64,000 nt of DNA from Runella defluvii (GTDB taxonomy: Bacteria > Bacteroidota > Bacteroidia > Cytophagales > Spirosomataceae). The notes beneath the pieces were generated by a model. The model ran no database searches. It was not told the DNA's origin and saw only the letters and a program-made list of their open reading frames with translations. The stretch's first letter is position 1, and every line of letters begins with the position of its first letter. The position numbers and the translations under genes are program-made. Location: assembly GCF_014195535.1 (NCBI RefSeq), contig NZ_JACIBY010000005.1, positions 404,823 to 468,822 on the forward strand. The letters are read 5' to 3'. This document shows positions 63,139 to 64,000 of the stretch, piece after piece.

Positions 63139-63725
63139 AATACCGTTACTTCCTGATTTATAAGCCCTACGGAATGATGTCGCAATTCTCAAAAGAAGGC
63201 GACAAGCCCACGTTGGCTGATTTACCGTTTGACTTCCCGAAAGATATTTACCCCGTTGGTCGCCTTGATGCTGATAGCGAGGGGCTGCTACTTTTGACCA
63301 ACGACACGTTCCTTAACAACCGTCTTCTCAATCCTAAGTTTAAGCATCAGCGTACTTATTTTGTGCAGGTGGATGGGCAAATTTCGGAGGAAGCTTGTCA
63401 CAAACTTCAAACGGGCGTAACGATTTCGATTGATGGAAAACCACACACGACCTTGCCCGCTAAAGTGCAACAACTGGTCAATGAACCGCTTTTGCCTGAA
63501 CGTAATCCTCCCGTACGATTTCGCCAAAACATCCCGACGAGTTGGGTAGCCCTTACGCTTCACGAAGGAAAAAACCGCCAAGTACGCCGCATGACGGCCG
63601 CCGTTGGGTTTCCGACGTTACGGTTGGTTCGTTGGTCGATTGAGGACGTAAAATTGGGTTCGCTTCAACCCTCAGAAGTGAAAGAAGTAGAGAAAGAATG
63701 GCTTTTTAAAAAATTACGGTGCTGA
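63135..63725 (+). CDS. 23S rRNA pseudouridine synthase, RluE-like
   Basis: The 196-residue enzyme isomerises a uridine in 23S rRNA (position 2457 in the E. coli enzyme). It starts at the catalytic domain (MKYRYFLIYKPYGMMSQFS) without an S4 domain, as RluE does. The catalytic Asp45 lies in GRLDADSEGLLLLTND; later motifs are HEGKNRQVRRMTAAVGFPTLRLVR. Its start overlaps the broken RES toxin stop, so it may now be translated by coupling to that remnant. It is followed by a repeat array to the window end. Confidence 0.93.
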   Translation: MKYRYFLIYKPYGMMSQFSKEGDKPTLADLPFDFPKDIYPVGRLDADSEGLLLLTNDTFLNNRLLNPKFKHQRTYFVQVDGQISEEACHKLQTGVTISIDGKPHTTLPAKVQQLVNEPLLPERNPPVRFRQNIPTSWVALTLHEGKNRQVRRMTAAVGFPTLRLVRWSIEDVKLGSLQPSEVKEVEKEWLFKKLRC

Positions 63726-63730
63726 AAATC

Positions 63731-64000
63731 GTGCTGAGGGATGCTCTCATCCCGAAAAAAAGGTTTCTCAAAATCGTGCTAAGGGATACTCTCATCCCGA
63801 AATAAGGTTTCTCAAAACCTTGCGATACTCGGTTTTGAGAAACCTCAGGCGTGGTTATAAGTAACCACTGGCACAAAAGCGTGCTGAGGGATGCTCTCAT
63901 CCCGAAAATAAGGTTTCTCAAAACCTTGCGATACTCGGTTTTGAGAAACCTCAGGCGTGGTTATAAGTAACCACTGGCACAAAAGCGTGCTGAGGGATGC
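63731..64000 (+). repeat. Composite tandem repeat array (106-bp unit), truncated by window end
   Basis: After rluE come short copies of GTGCTGAGGGATGCTCTCAT and then a 106-base unit twice (63805-63910 and 63911-64000, incomplete). Each unit has three stems: AGGTTTCTCAAAACC with GGTTTTGAGAAACCT (63805-63845; 63911-63951), GTGGTTATAAGTAACCAC (63851-63868; 63957-63974), and GGGATGCTCTCATCCC (63738-63753; 63888-63903; variant 63783-63798). The last palindrome differs from GGGTTGCTCACAACCC by paired changes. The array has no stop-free gene of its own. Confidence 0.88.

Noticed and set aside
63706..63921. Short minus-strand open frame over the terminal repeats
   Set aside because: Made of repeated hairpin sequence (repeating FGMRASLSTI), no support as a gene.

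Overview
The window looks like a chromosome segment of a gliding-type Bacteroidota, most likely the Cytophagales (Runella/Spirosoma-like). Reasons: three cargo proteins with type IX secretion (T9SS) C-terminal signals, a PorE-like T9SS lipoprotein, a GldA-like ABC ATPase, several LytTR regulators, -7 elements of the form TAnnTTTG, few Shine-Dalgarno sequences, and many intergenic palindromic repeats. The genus is inferred from gene content, not from a marker gene.

Layout. 1-0.4 kb: end of alaS with its terminator. 0.5-5.2 kb: an AT-rich, tightly overlapping four-gene operon on the minus strand (5-methylcytosine DNA methyltransferase, HD-domain protein, ORC/CDC6-like P-loop ATPase, and a protein of unknown family with a DIST motif). 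A near-identical 23-bp direct repeat lies on each side. No partner restriction endonuclease is visible. It is the best candidate here for an undescribed defence system. 5.5-9.0 kb: sterol-desaturase-like enzyme, then an NfeD-like/flotillin pair. 9.1-16.8 kb: envelope and transport genes (exported beta-propeller, AI-2E transporter, penicillin acylase, outer-membrane protein, lipoprotein) separated by large palindromic repeat arrays.

16.8-30.3 kb: two T9SS proteins sharing an Ig-like bimodule (one a metallophosphoesterase), a Rpn-like nuclease, a Nudix hydrolase, DUF4301, a GldA-like ATPase, ribBA and a T9SS type-B protein. 30.3-38.0 kb: a LytTR/LytS two-component pair next to two CotH kinases, a small exported repeat protein, a VTC polyphosphate polymerase, DUF4956 and DUF2490, which reads as one surface phosphorylation/polyphosphate locus. 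38.0-45.6 kb: a second, AT-rich regulatory locus (TPR sensor kinase, LytTR regulator, single-domain LytTR protein, 1492-residue exported protein).

45.6-64 kb: coaX, beta-galactosidase, PorE-like lipoprotein, Pit phosphate transporter with a second DUF2490 protein, an AsmA-like protein, aldo/keto reductase, DUF2254, EamA transporter, thiolase, a RES-Xre toxin-antitoxin remnant with a broken toxin, rluE, and a 106-bp composite repeat array running off the window end. No tRNA, rRNA, CRISPR array or insertion sequence was recognised. The palindromic repeat families are unusual in showing paired changes that keep their stems. One family also supplies the 5' leaders of two exported-protein genes and the last codons of the DUF4956 gene.
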